From contig NC_014829.1 in NCBI RefSeq assembly GCF_000177235.2, forward strand, positions 62,001-126,000: 64,000 bases of DNA. The letters run 5' to 3'. This document shows, one piece after another, positions 54,154-64,000 of this stretch; position 1 is the first letter of the stretch; every line of letters starts with the position of its first letter. Under the pieces are notes generated by a model. That model had not been told where the DNA came from. It made no database searches and saw only the letters and a list, made by a program, of their open reading frames with translations. The position numbers were made by a program, and so were the translations under genes. The stretch comes from Evansella cellulosilytica DSM 2522 (GTDB taxonomy: Bacteria; Bacillota; Bacilli; Bacillales; Salisediminibacteriaceae).

Positions 54154-55224
54154 ATGTCTCTGCAAAATTTCATAAGTAAAGCGATAAGTCCTTGGATGAA
54201 AAATGAAGGTCCTGACTCTGACATTGTGTTAAGCAGCAGAGTACGTTTAGCAAGAAATTTGAGTAATGTCCCTTTTCCGATAACAGCATCAAAGGAAAAA
54301 TTAGAAGAAAATATATTATTAGTTAAAGATAAATTTGCCAATAAAACGCATCACAAATTCGGTGACCTAGAGTTATTGAAAATGGAAGATATGAAACAAA
54401 ATGAGAAAAGGGTACTTGTTGAAAAGCATTTAATTAGTCCTAACCTTTCGGATGAATCAAAGGCAGGTGCTGTATTATTAAGTGAAGACGAATCACTAAG
54501 TATTATGATTAATGAAGAGGATCACTTTCGCATACAAGTATTATTATCTGGTTTTGAGTTAAGTAAAGGATTAACGTATGCAAATGAAATTGACGATTGG
54601 ATGGAAGACAAAGTTGATTTTGCGTTTATAGAAAAGCGTGGCTATTTAACTAGCTGTCCAACAAATGTAGGAACAGGGCTTAGAGCTTCTGTCATGATGC
54701 ATTTACCCGCATTGGTCATAACAAGACAAATGAATCGTATATTACCAGCTATTAACCAACTAGGCTTAGTTGTCAGAGGCATTTACGGGGAAGGTAGTGA
54801 AGCTTTAGGCAATCTTTTTCAAATATCTAACCAAATGACGTTAGGTAAATCGGAAGAAGATATTGTAGACGATTTACGGAGTGTTGTTAGTCAATTAATT
54901 CAACAAGAAAGAGCGGCGAGAGAAACGTTGCTACACCAATCAAAAATCCAGATGGAAGACCGTGTTTATCGTTCTTTCGGAATATTATCGTATAGTAGAA
55001 CGATGGAATCAAAAGAAGCAACTCAGCGTTTATCTGATGTTAGATTAGGAATAGACTTAGGATTCATTAATGATGTTAGCGGAAATATTTTAAATGAGTT
55101 GATGATCTTAACGCAACCAGGCTTCTTACAACAATATGCAGGAGAAATACTTTCTCCCGAACAAAGAGATCAAAGAAGAGCGACATTAATTAGAGAAAGA
55201 TTAAAACTAGAAGAAACAGATTAG
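54154..55224 (+). CDS. mcsB: Protein arginine kinase McsB
   Basis: Phosphagen-kinase-fold enzyme that phosphorylates arginines, tagging proteins (CtsR among them) for ClpCP. Conserved blocks: [19 protein letters not shown] (residues about 24-42), [29 protein letters not shown] and the [10 protein letters not shown] loop. 356 aa, starting 2 nt after mcsA with AAGGAGGGG upstream. Confidence 0.96.
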   Translation: MSLQNFISKAISPWMKNEGPDSDIVLSSRVRLARNLSNVPFPITASKEKLEENILLVKDKFANKTHHKFGDLELLKMEDMKQNEKRVLVEKHLISPNLSDESKAGAVLLSEDESLSIMINEEDHFRIQVLLSGFELSKGLTYANEIDDWMEDKVDFAFIEKRGYLTSCPTNVGTGLRASVMMHLPALVITRQMNRILPAINQLGLVVRGIYGEGSEALGNLFQISNQMTLGKSEEDIVDDLRSVVSQLIQQERAARETLLHQSKIQMEDRVYRSFGILSYSRTMESKEATQRLSDVRLGIDLGFINDVSGNILNELMILTQPGFLQQYAGEILSPEQRDQRRATLIRERLKLEETD

Positions 55225-55250
55225 TAATAAACTACGGAGGTGTCATTATT

Positions 55251-57701
55251 ATGATGTTTGGTCGATTTACAGAAAGAGCACAAAAGGTATTAGCATTGGC
55301 ACAAGAAGAAGCGATGCGCCTAGGTCATAATAATATCGGAACTGAGCATATATTGTTAGGGCTAGTTCGAGAAGGAGAAGGTATTGCTGCCAAAGCGCTA
55401 GTAGCGTTAGGGTTAAGTCCTGAAAAAATTCAAACAGAAGTAGAGAACCTGATAGGAAAAGGTGAAGAAAAAACAAAACAAATACATTACACGCCTAGAG
55501 CAAAAAAGGTAATCGAGCTTTCTATGGATGAGGCTAGGAAACTAGGTCATTCGTACGTAGGAACTGAGCATATATTACTAGGATTAATACGTGAAGGAGA
55601 AGGTGTAGCTGCTAGAGTTTTAAATAATGTAGGAGTCAGCTTAAATAAAGCGAGACAGCAAGTACTTCAATTGTTAGGTAGCAACGAATCTACCAACAAT
55701 CAGCAGCAAGGTGCTAGTGGCGCTGGTAGTAACGTGAATACACCAACTTTAGATAGTTTAGCTAGAGATTTAACTGCTATTGCAAAAGAGGAGCAAATTG
55801 ACCCTGTAATAGGTCGTGCAAAAGAAATAGAAAGAGTAATTCAAGTTCTTAGCAGAAGAACAAAGAACAATCCAGTTTTAATTGGAGAGCCTGGTGTAGG
55901 TAAAACAGCGATTGCTGAAGGGCTTGCCCAACAAATCGTTAATAATGAAGTCCCAGAAACATTGCGGAATAAACGAGTAATGACACTTGATATGGGAACA
56001 GTTGTTGCGGGAACGAAATATCGCGGAGAATTTGAAGATCGCTTGAAAAAGGTAATGGAGGAAATTCGTCAAGCTGGAAACGTCATTTTATTTATAGATG
56101 AACTCCATACACTCATTGGTGCTGGTGGTGCGGAAGGTGCGATTGATGCCTCCAATATTTTAAAGCCATCATTGGCGCGAGGAGAGCTGCAATGTATAGG
56201 TGCTACGACGTTAGATGAGTACCGTAAATATATTGAAAAGGATGCAGCATTAGAGCGACGCTTCCAACCAATTCAAGTTGATGAGCCTACAAATGATGAG
56301 TCGATACAAATCCTGAAAGGTTTGAGAGATCGCTATGAAGCGCATCATAGAGTAGAAATTACAGACGATGCGATTGAAGCAGCAGTTAAACTATCTGATA
56401 GATATATATCTGATAGGTTCCTACCAGACAAGGCAATCGACCTTATTGATGAAGCAGCTTCAAAGGTAAGGCTACGTTCTTACACTGCTCCACCAAACTT
56501 AAAGGAAATGGAGCAAAAGCTTGAAGAAACAAGGAAAGAAAAAGACGCTGCTGTACAAAGTCAGGAGTTTGAAAAGGCAGCTTCACTTAGAGATAATGAG
56601 CAACGAGTGAGAGAAGAGCTTGAAACAATGAAAAAAGAGTGGAAAGAAAAGCAAGGTCAAGAAAATTCAGAAGTAACAACAGAGGATATTGCTTTAGTAG
56701 TATCTAGTTGGACTGGGATACCGGTAAGTAAGTTGGCTGAAGAAGAGACAGAAAGACTTTTAAAAATGGAAGAAATTTTGCATAACCGCGTTATTGGGCA
56801 AGAAGAAGCAGTTACAGCCGTTTCAAAAGCAGTACGACGTGCAAGAGCAGGACTAAAAGATCCTAAAAGACCAATTGGTTCGTTTATCTTCTTAGGACCA
56901 ACAGGGGTAGGGAAAACAGAGCTTGCTAGAGCAGTTGCGGAATCACTTTTTGGCGACGAAGACGCTATTATCCGCATTGATATGTCTGAATATATGGAAA
57001 AGCATAATACTTCTAGACTAGTTGGTTCACCCCCTGGATATGTGGGACATGAAGAAGGTGGACAATTAACTGAAAAAGTACGTCGTAAGCCATATTCTGT
57101 TATTTTACTAGATGAAATAGAGAAGGCGCACCCTGAAGTTTTCAACATACTTTTACAAGTGTTAGAGGACGGGTTCTTAACAGATTCAAAAGGGCGTAGA
57201 GTAGACTTCAGAAATACAGCAATTATTATGACGTCAAATGTAGGGGCTAGTACATTAAGACAATCGAAAAGCTTAGGATTCACTGCCCAGCTAGATGGAC
57301 AGGAATATAAAGATATGAAAGGGAAGGTAATGAGTGAATTGAAAAAAGCCTTCCGACCGGAGTTTCTAAACCGTATTGATGAGTTAATTGTGTTCCATTC
57401 ATTAGAGAAAGAGCACATAAAGAAAATTGTCTCGTTAATGGCAAATCAATTAACAAAACGTCTGTCTGAACAAGGGATTGAATTTGAACTTAGTGAGGAA
57501 GCGATGGCAAAAATTGCAGATGAAGGCTTTGATCCTGAGTATGGAGCGAGACCGTTAAGACGTGCGCTGCAAAAACAAGTAGAAGATCGTTTATCTGAAG
57601 AACTACTAAGAGGTAACATCGCTAAAGGGCAACATGTAAAAATGGATGTAAAAGACGGTGAATATACGGTTACATCAACACAAGAGGCAAGTAAAAATTA
57701 A
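55251..57701 (+). CDS. clpC: ATP-dependent Clp protease ATPase subunit ClpC
   Basis: AAA+ unfoldase partner of ClpP; recognises arginine-phosphate and adaptor-bound substrates. 816 aa: two Clp-N repeats (about 1-145), AAA-1 with Walker A GEPGVGKT (212-219), the UVR-containing M domain (about 410-465), AAA-2 with GPTGVGKT (549-556) and a ClpP-binding VGF-type loop region (SLGFTAQ). ATG 55251 lies 10 nt after GGAGG; ATG 55254 is possible. Last gene of the ctsR operon. Confidence 0.98.
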   Translation: MMFGRFTERAQKVLALAQEEAMRLGHNNIGTEHILLGLVREGEGIAAKALVALGLSPEKIQTEVENLIGKGEEKTKQIHYTPRAKKVIELSMDEARKLGHSYVGTEHILLGLIREGEGVAARVLNNVGVSLNKARQQVLQLLGSNESTNNQQQGASGAGSNVNTPTLDSLARDLTAIAKEEQIDPVIGRAKEIERVIQVLSRRTKNNPVLIGEPGVGKTAIAEGLAQQIVNNEVPETLRNKRVMTLDMGTVVAGTKYRGEFEDRLKKVMEEIRQAGNVILFIDELHTLIGAGGAEGAIDASNILKPSLARGELQCIGATTLDEYRKYIEKDAALERRFQPIQVDEPTNDESIQILKGLRDRYEAHHRVEITDDAIEAAVKLSDRYISDRFLPDKAIDLIDEAASKVRLRSYTAPPNLKEMEQKLEETRKEKDAAVQSQEFEKAASLRDNEQRVREELETMKKEWKEKQGQENSEVTTEDIALVVSSWTGIPVSKLAEEETERLLKMEEILHNRVIGQEEAVTAVSKAVRRARAGLKDPKRPIGSFIFLGPTGVGKTELARAVAESLFGDEDAIIRIDMSEYMEKHNTSRLVGSPPGYVGHEEGGQLTEKVRRKPYSVILLDEIEKAHPEVFNILLQVLEDGFLTDSKGRRVDFRNTAIIMTSNVGASTLRQSKSLGFTAQLDGQEYKDMKGKVMSELKKAFRPEFLNRIDELIVFHSLEKEHIKKIVSLMANQLTKRLSEQGIEFELSEEAMAKIADEGFDPEYGARPLRRALQKQVEDRLSEELLRGNIAKGQHVKMDVKDGEYTVTSTQEASKN

Positions 57702-57708
57702 GTCTTTC

Positions 57709-57751
57709 AAACCGGAAGAAGTCGAAATTGACTTTTTCCGGTTTCCTTTTC
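57709..57751 (+). terminator. Terminator after clpC
   Basis: AAACCGGAA (57709-57717) / TTCCGGTTT (57736-57744) with inner AAGTC/GACTT pairing and a CCTTTTC tail. Confidence 0.85.
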
Positions 57752-57878
57752 ATATAAAGGTAGAATACATATTGTCATATGACCATCTAATACAAAAAAG
57801 TGATAAACTATAGAAGCGTGAAGTTTTCAAACGTAGCAAAGAGGGTATAAAAATCCAATGTAGTAGAGAGGGATTTTC

Positions 57879-59282
57879 ATGGCAAAAAGGAAAACAAAGT
57901 TCGTGTGTCAAGATTGTGGTTATGAATCAATGAAGTGGATGGGGAAATGTCCAGGGTGTCAAAGCTGGAACTCTATGGTGGAGGAATTTGAAGCAACGGC
58001 ATCTCCGAAAAAAAGAGGCTTTGTCACTGCTTCAACAACTTTATCAAAGCCACAACCAATAACGAAAATAGAGAGAAGAGAAGAACAACGTTACAATACA
58101 CATATAAATGAACTTAATCGAGTGTTAGGTGGGGGGATAGTACCAGGATCGCTCGTGCTAGTTGGAGGTGACCCAGGAATTGGGAAATCGACCCTACTGT
58201 TACAAGTGAGCTCTGAGGTTGCAAAACATGGAGAACGGGTATTATATATATCGGGAGAAGAATCGATTAAACAGACAAAATTAAGGGCGGATAGACTACA
58301 TATTTCTTCAGATGAATTATTTGTTTTGGCTGAAACGGATGTTGAGCATATCGAGAAGATTATCGAAGAAATGAATCCAACTTTAGTCATTATTGATTCT
58401 ATCCAAACTGTCTATTTAGATGCAGTGACGAGTGCACCAGGAAGTGTTTCGCAAGTACGCGAATGTACAGCAGCATTTATGAGAATAGCTAAAACGAAAG
58501 GGATAGCAATCTTTATAGTTGGTCATGTGACTAAACAAGGGTCAATAGCAGGTCCAAGACTATTAGAGCATATGGTTGACTCTGTTCTGTACTTTGAAGG
58601 AGAGCGTCATCATACATATAGAATATTAAGAGCAGTAAAAAACAGGTTTGGGTCAACCAATGAAATAGGTATCTTTGAAATGAAGGAGATTGGTTTGGCG
58701 GAAGTCCTAAACCCATCAGAAATATTTCTTGAAGAACGGTCTGCTGGAGCGGCAGGTTCTGCTGTTGTAGCTTCAATGGAAGGTACGAGAACTGTTTTAG
58801 TGGAAATTCAAGCGCTCATATCACCGACAAGCTTTGGAAACCCTAGAAGAATGTCAACGGGAATTGACCATAATAGAATTTCATTAATTATGGCAGTATT
58901 AGAAAAGCGGGTAGGTATGCTCCTACAAAATCAAGATGCATATGTGAAAGTAGCAGGTGGTGTAAGACTAGATGAGCCATCGATCGATTTAGCGACTGCT
59001 ATCGCAATTGCATCAAGCTTTAGAGATGCGCCAACACCTACCTCGGATGTTATTATTGGTGAGGTTGGATTAACTGGAGAGGTTAGAAGAGTGACGAGGT
59101 TAGAGCAACGTGTACTAGAAGCAAGTAAGCTAGGATTTAAAAGAGTCATTGTTCCAGAAAAAAATCTTGGTGGCTGGAATATTCCTAGTGGTATAGATGT
59201 TATTGGGGTAAATACGGTAAATGAAGCAATAGAAGTAACGTTAGGAGGGGCAACGAGTGGATCACCGAAGTTCGAGTTATGA
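57879..59282 (+). CDS. radA: DNA repair protein RadA (Sms)
   Basis: Helicase-like recombination factor acting on branched intermediates; interacts with DisA in Bacillus. 467 aa: zinc finger C10-x2-C13...C24-x2-C27, RecA-like core with Walker [10 protein letters not shown] (97-105), the KNRFGS motif (254-259), and a Lon-protease-like C-terminal domain. ATG 57879 follows AGAGAGGGA. The end overlaps disA by 26 nt. Confidence 0.97.
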   Translation: MAKRKTKFVCQDCGYESMKWMGKCPGCQSWNSMVEEFEATASPKKRGFVTASTTLSKPQPITKIERREEQRYNTHINELNRVLGGGIVPGSLVLVGGDPGIGKSTLLLQVSSEVAKHGERVLYISGEESIKQTKLRADRLHISSDELFVLAETDVEHIEKIIEEMNPTLVIIDSIQTVYLDAVTSAPGSVSQVRECTAAFMRIAKTKGIAIFIVGHVTKQGSIAGPRLLEHMVDSVLYFEGERHHTYRILRAVKNRFGSTNEIGIFEMKEIGLAEVLNPSEIFLEERSAGAAGSAVVASMEGTRTVLVEIQALISPTSFGNPRRMSTGIDHNRISLIMAVLEKRVGMLLQNQDAYVKVAGGVRLDEPSIDLATAIAIASSFRDAPTPTSDVIIGEVGLTGEVRRVTRLEQRVLEASKLGFKRVIVPEKNLGGWNIPSGIDVIGVNTVNEAIEVTLGGATSGSPKFEL

Positions 59283-60339
59283 TTCAAATTTTATCAACGA
59301 AGTGTTACAGCTAGTATCACCCGGTACAGCACTAAGGGAAGGCATAGATAATGTATTACGTGCCAAAACCGGAGGGTTAATTGTATTAGGCTATACAAAT
59401 AGCATGATGGATATTGTCGATGGTGGATTTTTTATCAATTGTGAGTTTTCTCCAGCATATTTATATGAGCTAGCGAAAATGGATGGCGCAATTATATTAA
59501 ATGAAGATGGAAGTAGAATATTGTATGCAAATACCCAATTAGTTCCTAACAATGCAATCGAATCTACAGAAACGGGTATTCGTCACCGAACAGCACAAAG
59601 GGTTGCTAGACAAACTGGGAATTTAGTTGTTTCTATTTCACAAAGAAGAAACGTTATAACACTATACCAAGGGGAATACCGTTATGCATTGAAGGATATC
59701 GGTGTCATTTTAACAAAAGCAAATCAAGCAATTCAAACGCTTGAAAAATATAAATCTGTTTTAGATCAAGGTATTACAAATTTAGGTGCTCTTGAATTTG
59801 AAGAGCTTGTTACTTTTCAGGAAGTATCACAAGTGATGCACAGAATTGAAATGGTTTTAAGGATAAAAAGCGAAATAAAAAATTACGTAAATGAACTGGG
59901 GAATGAAGGTAGATTAATATCCATGCAACTAGAAGAGTTAGTATCTAACACAGAAAATGAAGCTGTTTTACTCATAAAAGATTATATGAACGATAAAGAT
60001 CAAGACCCAGTGCAACTTCTTCGTAAGTTAAAACGTCTCTCTAGTGAAGAACTTTTAGATGATCAAGTGATTGTCAAGTTACTAGGATATACGAAAAGTA
60101 CGAACTTATCTGAGTTTGCCATATGTCCAAGAGGTTATCGAATTTTAAATAAAATACCAAGAATTCCACCGCTTGTTGTTGAAAATTTAATAGATAAGTT
60201 TATTGAGTTACCTGAGATCATGAGAGCAAATATAGAGGAATTAGATGAAGTTGATGGTATTGGAGAAGCTAGAGCGAGAAAGATTAAAGAAGGCTTAACA
60301 AGAATTCAAGAACAGCTTTTTATTGATAGACATATATAA
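59257..60339 (+). CDS. disA: DNA integrity scanning protein DisA (diadenylate cyclase)
   Basis: Makes c-di-AMP from two ATP while scanning chromosomes; branched DNA stops synthesis. The DAC domain (about 1-145) shows DGA (76-78) and RHR (109-111); a helical spine and a C-terminal helix-hairpin-helix DNA-binding part ([16 protein letters not shown]) follow. 360 aa, equal to the B. subtilis protein. GTG 59257 lies inside radA with AGGAGGGG 6 nt upstream, so translation is coupled to radA. Confidence 0.97.
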   Translation: MDHRSSSYDSNFINEVLQLVSPGTALREGIDNVLRAKTGGLIVLGYTNSMMDIVDGGFFINCEFSPAYLYELAKMDGAIILNEDGSRILYANTQLVPNNAIESTETGIRHRTAQRVARQTGNLVVSISQRRNVITLYQGEYRYALKDIGVILTKANQAIQTLEKYKSVLDQGITNLGALEFEELVTFQEVSQVMHRIEMVLRIKSEIKNYVNELGNEGRLISMQLEELVSNTENEAVLLIKDYMNDKDQDPVQLLRKLKRLSSEELLDDQVIVKLLGYTKSTNLSEFAICPRGYRILNKIPRIPPLVVENLIDKFIELPEIMRANIEELDEVDGIGEARARKIKEGLTRIQEQLFIDRHI

Positions 60340-60373
60340 AGATAAATTGTTTGCTGTCAAATAAACTCAACCC

Positions 60374-60403
60374 TTGACGAATATGGTATTTTGAGGATAT
60401 AAT
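60374..60403 (+). promoter_or_regulatory. Sigma-A promoter upstream of yacL
   Basis: TTGACG (60374-60379), 18-bp spacer, TATAAT (60398-60403), about 150 bp before the yacL start. The rest of the 213-bp gap is AT-rich with nothing else recognised. Confidence 0.65.
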
Positions 60404-60552
60404 TGTATGTTTGTCTTAATTGACAATCAATAGTCTCTTTTGTTATTGTGATAATATTCCTTGTTGATAGATTATGTAATTTTTTGTGATTTATTTAATA
60501 AAGCGTTTGGATTCAATAAATTTGTCTATAATAATTAAAGGAGGTGAAGTAG

Positions 60553-61647
60553 ATGCTCAAAAGAATAGTACAGCTTTTTATTCTATTAATTGGTGGAACA
60601 CTAGGTTTTCTTTATTCACAAAACGTTATTGAAATTTTAAATGTTGGGAACGTCCCATCATGGATTGATAATCCTTATTCTGGAGCTATGTTAGGTGCAA
60701 TTATATTATTTTTATCTACTTTTTGGTTAGTGGAAGATATCGTCGGTTTAATCCGATTAGTAGAGGAAACGTTAGTAAAGGCACCCGTCACAGATCTACT
60801 ATTTGGAACAATGGGATTAGGGATAGGTTTATTATTAGCCTATTTGTTTGGACTTCCGATTGCTGAATTGCAGCTACAAATAGTAAGCTCAATTTTACCG
60901 TTGTTTATTACTATTATACTTGGCTATCTAGGTTTCCAAGTAGGCTTTAAAAAGCGCGATGAGTTGATTAATTTGTTTTCGATTGGAAAAAGCGCTAAAG
61001 ATAAGAAGGTCGACGGTCAAGGGAACAAACAATTAAATGGATCACTAAAGATATTAGATACGAGTGTGATTATTGACGGGCGTATTGCAGATATATGTCA
61101 AACTGGTTTCTTAGAAGGAACTTTAATGATACCTGAATTTGTATTAGAGGAATTACAACATATAGCTGATTCATCAGATGTGCTAAAGCGTAATCGAGGG
61201 AGAAGAGGCTTAGATATTTTAAATAAAATACAAAAAGAATTACCAGTAAATGTAGAAATTTACGAAGGTGATTTTGAAGATATTCAAGAAGTTGATAGTA
61301 AATTAGTGAAGTTAGCAAAATTACTTGATGGGTACGTCGTTACGAATGATTTCAACCTCAATAAAGTATGTGATTTACAAGGTGTATCGGTCTTAAATAT
61401 CAATGATCTCGCAAATGCAGTGAAGCCTGTAGTTCTCCCTGGTGAGGAAATGGGTGTTCAAGTAATAAAAGATGGAAAAGAGCAAAATCAAGGTATTGCC
61501 TATTTAGATGATGGTACAATGATCGTTGTAGAGGAAGGCAGAAATTATATCGGTCAAAACATTGAAGTAATTGTAACAAGTGTACTTCAAACATCTGCTG
61601 GTAGGATGATCTTTGCGAAACCTAAGCTATTAGAAAAAGCTTTATAA
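60553..61647 (+). CDS. yacL: Membrane PIN/TRAM-domain protein YacL
   Basis: 364 aa: four membrane helices in the first 130 residues, a PIN-type nuclease-like domain starting ILDTSVIIDGRIADI (about residues 163-177) with later acidic residues (VTNDFNLNKV), and a TRAM domain at the C-terminus. The family is widespread next to ispD, function unclear, possibly an RNase. AAAGGAGGTGA is a strong ribosome site for ATG 60553. Confidence 0.92.
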   Translation: MLKRIVQLFILLIGGTLGFLYSQNVIEILNVGNVPSWIDNPYSGAMLGAIILFLSTFWLVEDIVGLIRLVEETLVKAPVTDLLFGTMGLGIGLLLAYLFGLPIAELQLQIVSSILPLFITIILGYLGFQVGFKKRDELINLFSIGKSAKDKKVDGQGNKQLNGSLKILDTSVIIDGRIADICQTGFLEGTLMIPEFVLEELQHIADSSDVLKRNRGRRGLDILNKIQKELPVNVEIYEGDFEDIQEVDSKLVKLAKLLDGYVVTNDFNLNKVCDLQGVSVLNINDLANAVKPVVLPGEEMGVQVIKDGKEQNQGIAYLDDGTMIVVEEGRNYIGQNIEVIVTSVLQTSAGRMIFAKPKLLEKAL

Positions 61648-61695
61648 TGAACAAATCACAGCACTAATACTTTTATTGTTAAGGGAAGATTTTTT

Positions 61696-62391
61696 ATGAA
61701 GAACTATCAAGTTGTCATACCTGCAGCAGGGCAAGGGAAAAGAATGAATGCAGGAAAAAACAAACAATTTTTATTAATAAATCAAATCCCCCTCCTCATT
61801 CACACATTGCGTGTGTTTGAGGAGGATCTTCTTTGTGATAAAATCATTTTAGTAGTAAACAAGGAAGAAATAGAACAAATGAAACGGCTAACTAGTCAAT
61901 ATGCAATTAAAAAGGTAGAAAAAATTGTTGTTGGTGGTAGTGAAAGACAAGAAAGTGTTTATGAAGGACTTAAAGCAGTGCAAGGGAATCCAATCGTGCT
62001 TGTACATGATGGAGCAAGACCATTTATAAAACAACCGATTATCGACGCCCTTGTTGATTCGGTCATGAAAAGGGGAGCGTCTATTGTAGCTACCCCCGTA
62101 AAAGATACAGTCAAGCAAGTTTCGAAAGAATATATTCACCATACCGTCGATCGTACAAGCTTGTGGGCTGCACAAACCCCCCAAGCTTTTCGTCATGAGC
62201 AAATATTAAGAGCCCATGAACACGCAGTAAAGGTAGGGTATACTGGTACTGATGATGCATCATTGTTAGAGCATAATGGGGAGAAAGTCTATATTGTTCC
62301 AGGAGATTATGAGAATATAAAAATAACAACACCTGAAGATTTAATATTTGGAGAAGCTATTATTAAAAGTCGGAAGGAAGGAAATAAATGA
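61696..62391 (+). CDS. ispD: 2-C-methyl-D-erythritol 4-phosphate cytidylyltransferase
   Basis: Third MEP-pathway step, CTP plus MEP to CDP-ME. 231 aa with [18 protein letters not shown] (9-26), [10 protein letters not shown] and the VKDTVKQV segment. ATG 61696 follows AAGGGAAGA. Its stop overlaps the ispF start by 4 nt (ATGA), so both enzymes are coupled; ispE is 60 kb upstream at the other end of the window. Confidence 0.96.
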   Translation: MKNYQVVIPAAGQGKRMNAGKNKQFLLINQIPLLIHTLRVFEEDLLCDKIILVVNKEEIEQMKRLTSQYAIKKVEKIVVGGSERQESVYEGLKAVQGNPIVLVHDGARPFIKQPIIDALVDSVMKRGASIVATPVKDTVKQVSKEYIHHTVDRTSLWAAQTPQAFRHEQILRAHEHAVKVGYTGTDDASLLEHNGEKVYIVPGDYENIKITTPEDLIFGEAIIKSRKEGNK

Positions 62392-62864
62392 TAAGAATTG
62401 GACAAGGGTTCGATGTACACCAACTAGTAGAAGGACGCCCATTAATTATTGGGGGGATTATTATCCCACATGATAAAGGGCTATTAGGACATTCGGATGC
62501 TGACGTTTTATTACATACAATAGCGGACGCTTGCCTTGGAGCAATAGGGGAAGGGGATATAGGAAAACATTTTCCTGATACAGATCCATTATTTAAAGAT
62601 GCTGATTCTGCTAAATTACTCGTTCATGTATGGAATTTAGTGAAAGAGAAAGGATACGCGTTAGGTAATTTAGATTGTACCATTATGGCACAAAAGCCTA
62701 AAATGGCACCACACATTCAAGCGATGCGAGGTAGGATAGCTGCATTATTAGAAGCGGATGTTTCACAAATTAATGTGAAAGCAACTACGACAGAAAAACT
62801 CGGATTTACAGGAAGAGAAGAGGGAATAGCTTCAATGGCTGTCGTTCTCTTAACGAAATCCTAA
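62388..62864 (+). CDS. ispF: 2-C-methyl-D-erythritol 2,4-cyclodiphosphate synthase
   Basis: Closes the cyclodiphosphate ring after IspE. 158 aa; zinc site DVH (residues 9-11) and [10 protein letters not shown] (about 34-43), [11 protein letters not shown], and the C-terminal [29 protein letters not shown] precedes ATG 62388 within the ispD end. Confidence 0.97.
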   Translation: MIRIGQGFDVHQLVEGRPLIIGGIIIPHDKGLLGHSDADVLLHTIADACLGAIGEGDIGKHFPDTDPLFKDADSAKLLVHVWNLVKEKGYALGNLDCTIMAQKPKMAPHIQAMRGRIAALLEADVSQINVKATTTEKLGFTGREEGIASMAVVLLTKS

Positions 62865-62954
62865 GAAAGCTTGACGCAATGTAGCGACAAAATGTTAATA
62901 TATGATCAACAAAGAGAATATAAAGAAGAACAAAAGATTGGAAGGTGTCATAAT

Positions 62955-64000
62955 ATGACTCAACAAGTACGTGTGAGATTTGCTCCAAGTCCGACTGGTC
63001 ATTTACACATCGGAGGGGCACGATCCGCTTTATTTAACTATTTATTTGCAAGAAATCAAAATGGAAAGTTCATTGTTAGAATAGAGGATACAGATCAGGC
63101 AAGAAACGTAGATACTGCTACGGAAAAACTGTTAAACAGTCTTAAATGGCTAGGGATAGAATGGGACGAAAGTGTAGATATTGGTGGGCCACATGCCCCT
63201 TATAAAAGCATGGAGCGTATCGATATTTATAAGAAATATATTGATCAGCTTATTGAAGAAGGAAAAGCGTATTACTGCTATATGACTGAAGAGGAGTTAG
63301 AGGCAGAACGAGAAGAACAACGTGGTCGCGGCGAGACACCAAAATATAGTGGAAGAGATCGGCACTTAACAGCAGAACAAAGGAATGCTTATGAACAAGA
63401 AGGTCGCAAGCCAGTAGTTCGATTTTTAGTGCCTGAAAATAAAACGATTGTCGTTGACGATATCGTTCGCGGGAACGTTACTTTTGACTCCGACGGTATT
63501 GGTGACTTTGTTATTGCTAGAAAGGATGGCATTCCAACTTATAACTTTGCCGTCGTTATTGATGACTATTTGATGGAAATTAGTCATGTCATTAGAGGTG
63601 AAGAACACTTATCTAATTCACCGAGACAAGTACTATTATATGAAGCATTAGGTTGGGAAACTCCTCGCTTTGCTCATGCTTCACTCATTCTTAACGAAGA
63701 TCATAAAAAAATGAGTAAGCGCGATGAGTCTATTATTCAGTTTGTAGAACAATATCGAGATTTAGGATATTTACCAGAAGCGATAGTGAACTTTATTGCT
63801 CTATTAGGATGGTCTCCAGGAGGAGAAGAAGAAATTTTAACGAAGGACCAGTTAGTAAATCAATTTAGCTTAGAGCGGGTAATTAAAGCACCTGCAGTTT
63901 TCGATACGAAAAAGCTAGCTTGGATGAACAATCAGTATATGAAAGAAGCAGACATTGACAAAGTAGTGGAGGTTTCACTGCCACATTTAATACATGCCGG
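62955..64000 (+). CDS. gltX: Glutamyl-tRNA synthetase, 3' end outside the window
   Basis: Class I synthetase that charges tRNA-Glu (and, in Bacillus, tRNA-Gln before amidation). 348 codons are visible: the HIGH-type motif HLHIG (16-20), [10 protein letters not shown], and KMSKR (252-256). The reading frame is open to the window edge. ATG 62955 lies after TGGAAGGTG. The 90-bp gap after ispF has no clear promoter or T-box. Confidence 0.96.
   Translation, partial: MTQQVRVRFAPSPTGHLHIGGARSALFNYLFARNQNGKFIVRIEDTDQARNVDTATEKLLNSLKWLGIEWDESVDIGGPHAPYKSMERIDIYKKYIDQLIEEGKAYYCYMTEEELEAEREEQRGRGETPKYSGRDRHLTAEQRNAYEQEGRKPVVRFLVPENKTIVVDDIVRGNVTFDSDGIGDFVIARKDGIPTYNFAVVIDDYLMEISHVIRGEEHLSNSPRQVLLYEALGWETPRFAHASLILNEDHKKMSKRDESIIQFVEQYRDLGYLPEAIVNFIALLGWSPGGEEEILTKDQLVNQFSLERVIKAPAVFDTKKLAWMNNQYMKEADIDKVVEVSLPHLIHA

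Noticed and set aside
56657-57418. 253-aa ORF on the - strand
   Set aside because: Antisense shadow of the well-conserved clpC AAA-2 region; no ribosome site or family match.

Overview
The window is a 64-kb piece of a low-GC, endospore-forming Bacillaceae chromosome. The gene order follows the Bacillus subtilis origin-proximal segment from ispE to gltX almost gene for gene: ispE-purR-spoVG-glmU-prs-ctc-pth-fin-mfd-spoVT-yabM-mazG(yabN)-rqcP(yabO)-yabP-yabQ-divIC-yabR-spoIIE-yabS-yabT-tilS-hpt-ftsH-coaX-hslO-cysK-pab/fol operon-dusB-lysS-rrn/tRNA-ctsR-mcsA-mcsB-clpC-radA-disA-yacL-ispD-ispF-gltX. Every confident gene is on the + strand, as expected for a leading-strand segment close to oriC. 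The 16S sequence and gene content fit Bacillaceae outside B. subtilis itself (possibly an alkaliphile-type genus), but I cannot fix the species by eye.

Layout. 1-7300: isoprenoid (ispE), purine/PRPP (purR, prs), cell-wall precursor (glmU), early sporulation (spoVG), stress (ctc), translation rescue (pth) and the anti-sigma-F gene fin. 7300-17200: mfd, then a sporulation and division block (spoVT, yabM, mazG, rqcP, yabP, yabQ, divIC, yabR). 17200-25800: spoIIE with a Spo0A-type promoter, a duplicated structured repeat, yabS/yabT, an inserted YjjP/YjjB-type transporter pair, tilS and hpt. 25800-38600: ftsH, a frameshifted coaX, hslO, cysK, the p-aminobenzoate/folate operon, dusB and lysS. 39100-50700: two rRNA operons flanking a nine-tRNA cluster, apparently read from one pair of promoters. 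50780-51900: an AT-rich, non-coding 52-bp tandem array of about 21 units. 52100-64000: an MgtC-family gene, the CtsR-controlled ctsR-mcsA-mcsB-clpC operon, radA-disA, yacL, the MEP-pathway pair ispD-ispF and the start of gltX.

How the genes work together. ispE, ispD and ispF are three enzymes of the MEP isoprenoid route. prs supplies PRPP, which is a substrate of hpt and the effector of PurR. pabB/pabA/pabC/sul/folB/folK form a near-complete folate branch. ctsR/mcsA/mcsB/clpC form the arginine-phosphate protein quality-control module. radA/disA/mfd guard DNA. spoVG, fin, spoVT, yabP, yabQ, spoIIE and yabT belong to the sporulation programme, and several carry recognisable sigma-H, sigma-G, sigma-E or Spo0A promoter signals.

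Most unusual features: (1) the 52-bp tandem array after the second 5S gene, which keeps register in 19 of 20 unit steps, contains two sequence subfamilies and a hybrid unit, and has a 156-bp trimer structure in its first half; (2) a GC-richer element between spoIIE and yabS whose two 57-nt copies differ in ways that preserve a stem; (3) coaX with a one-base deletion and also Asn in place of the family's Asp at residue 6; (4) loss of yabJ, yacD and two tRNA genes relative to B. subtilis, with insertion of a transporter pair and an mgtC gene. I saw no CRISPR array, prophage, transposase or defence operon.
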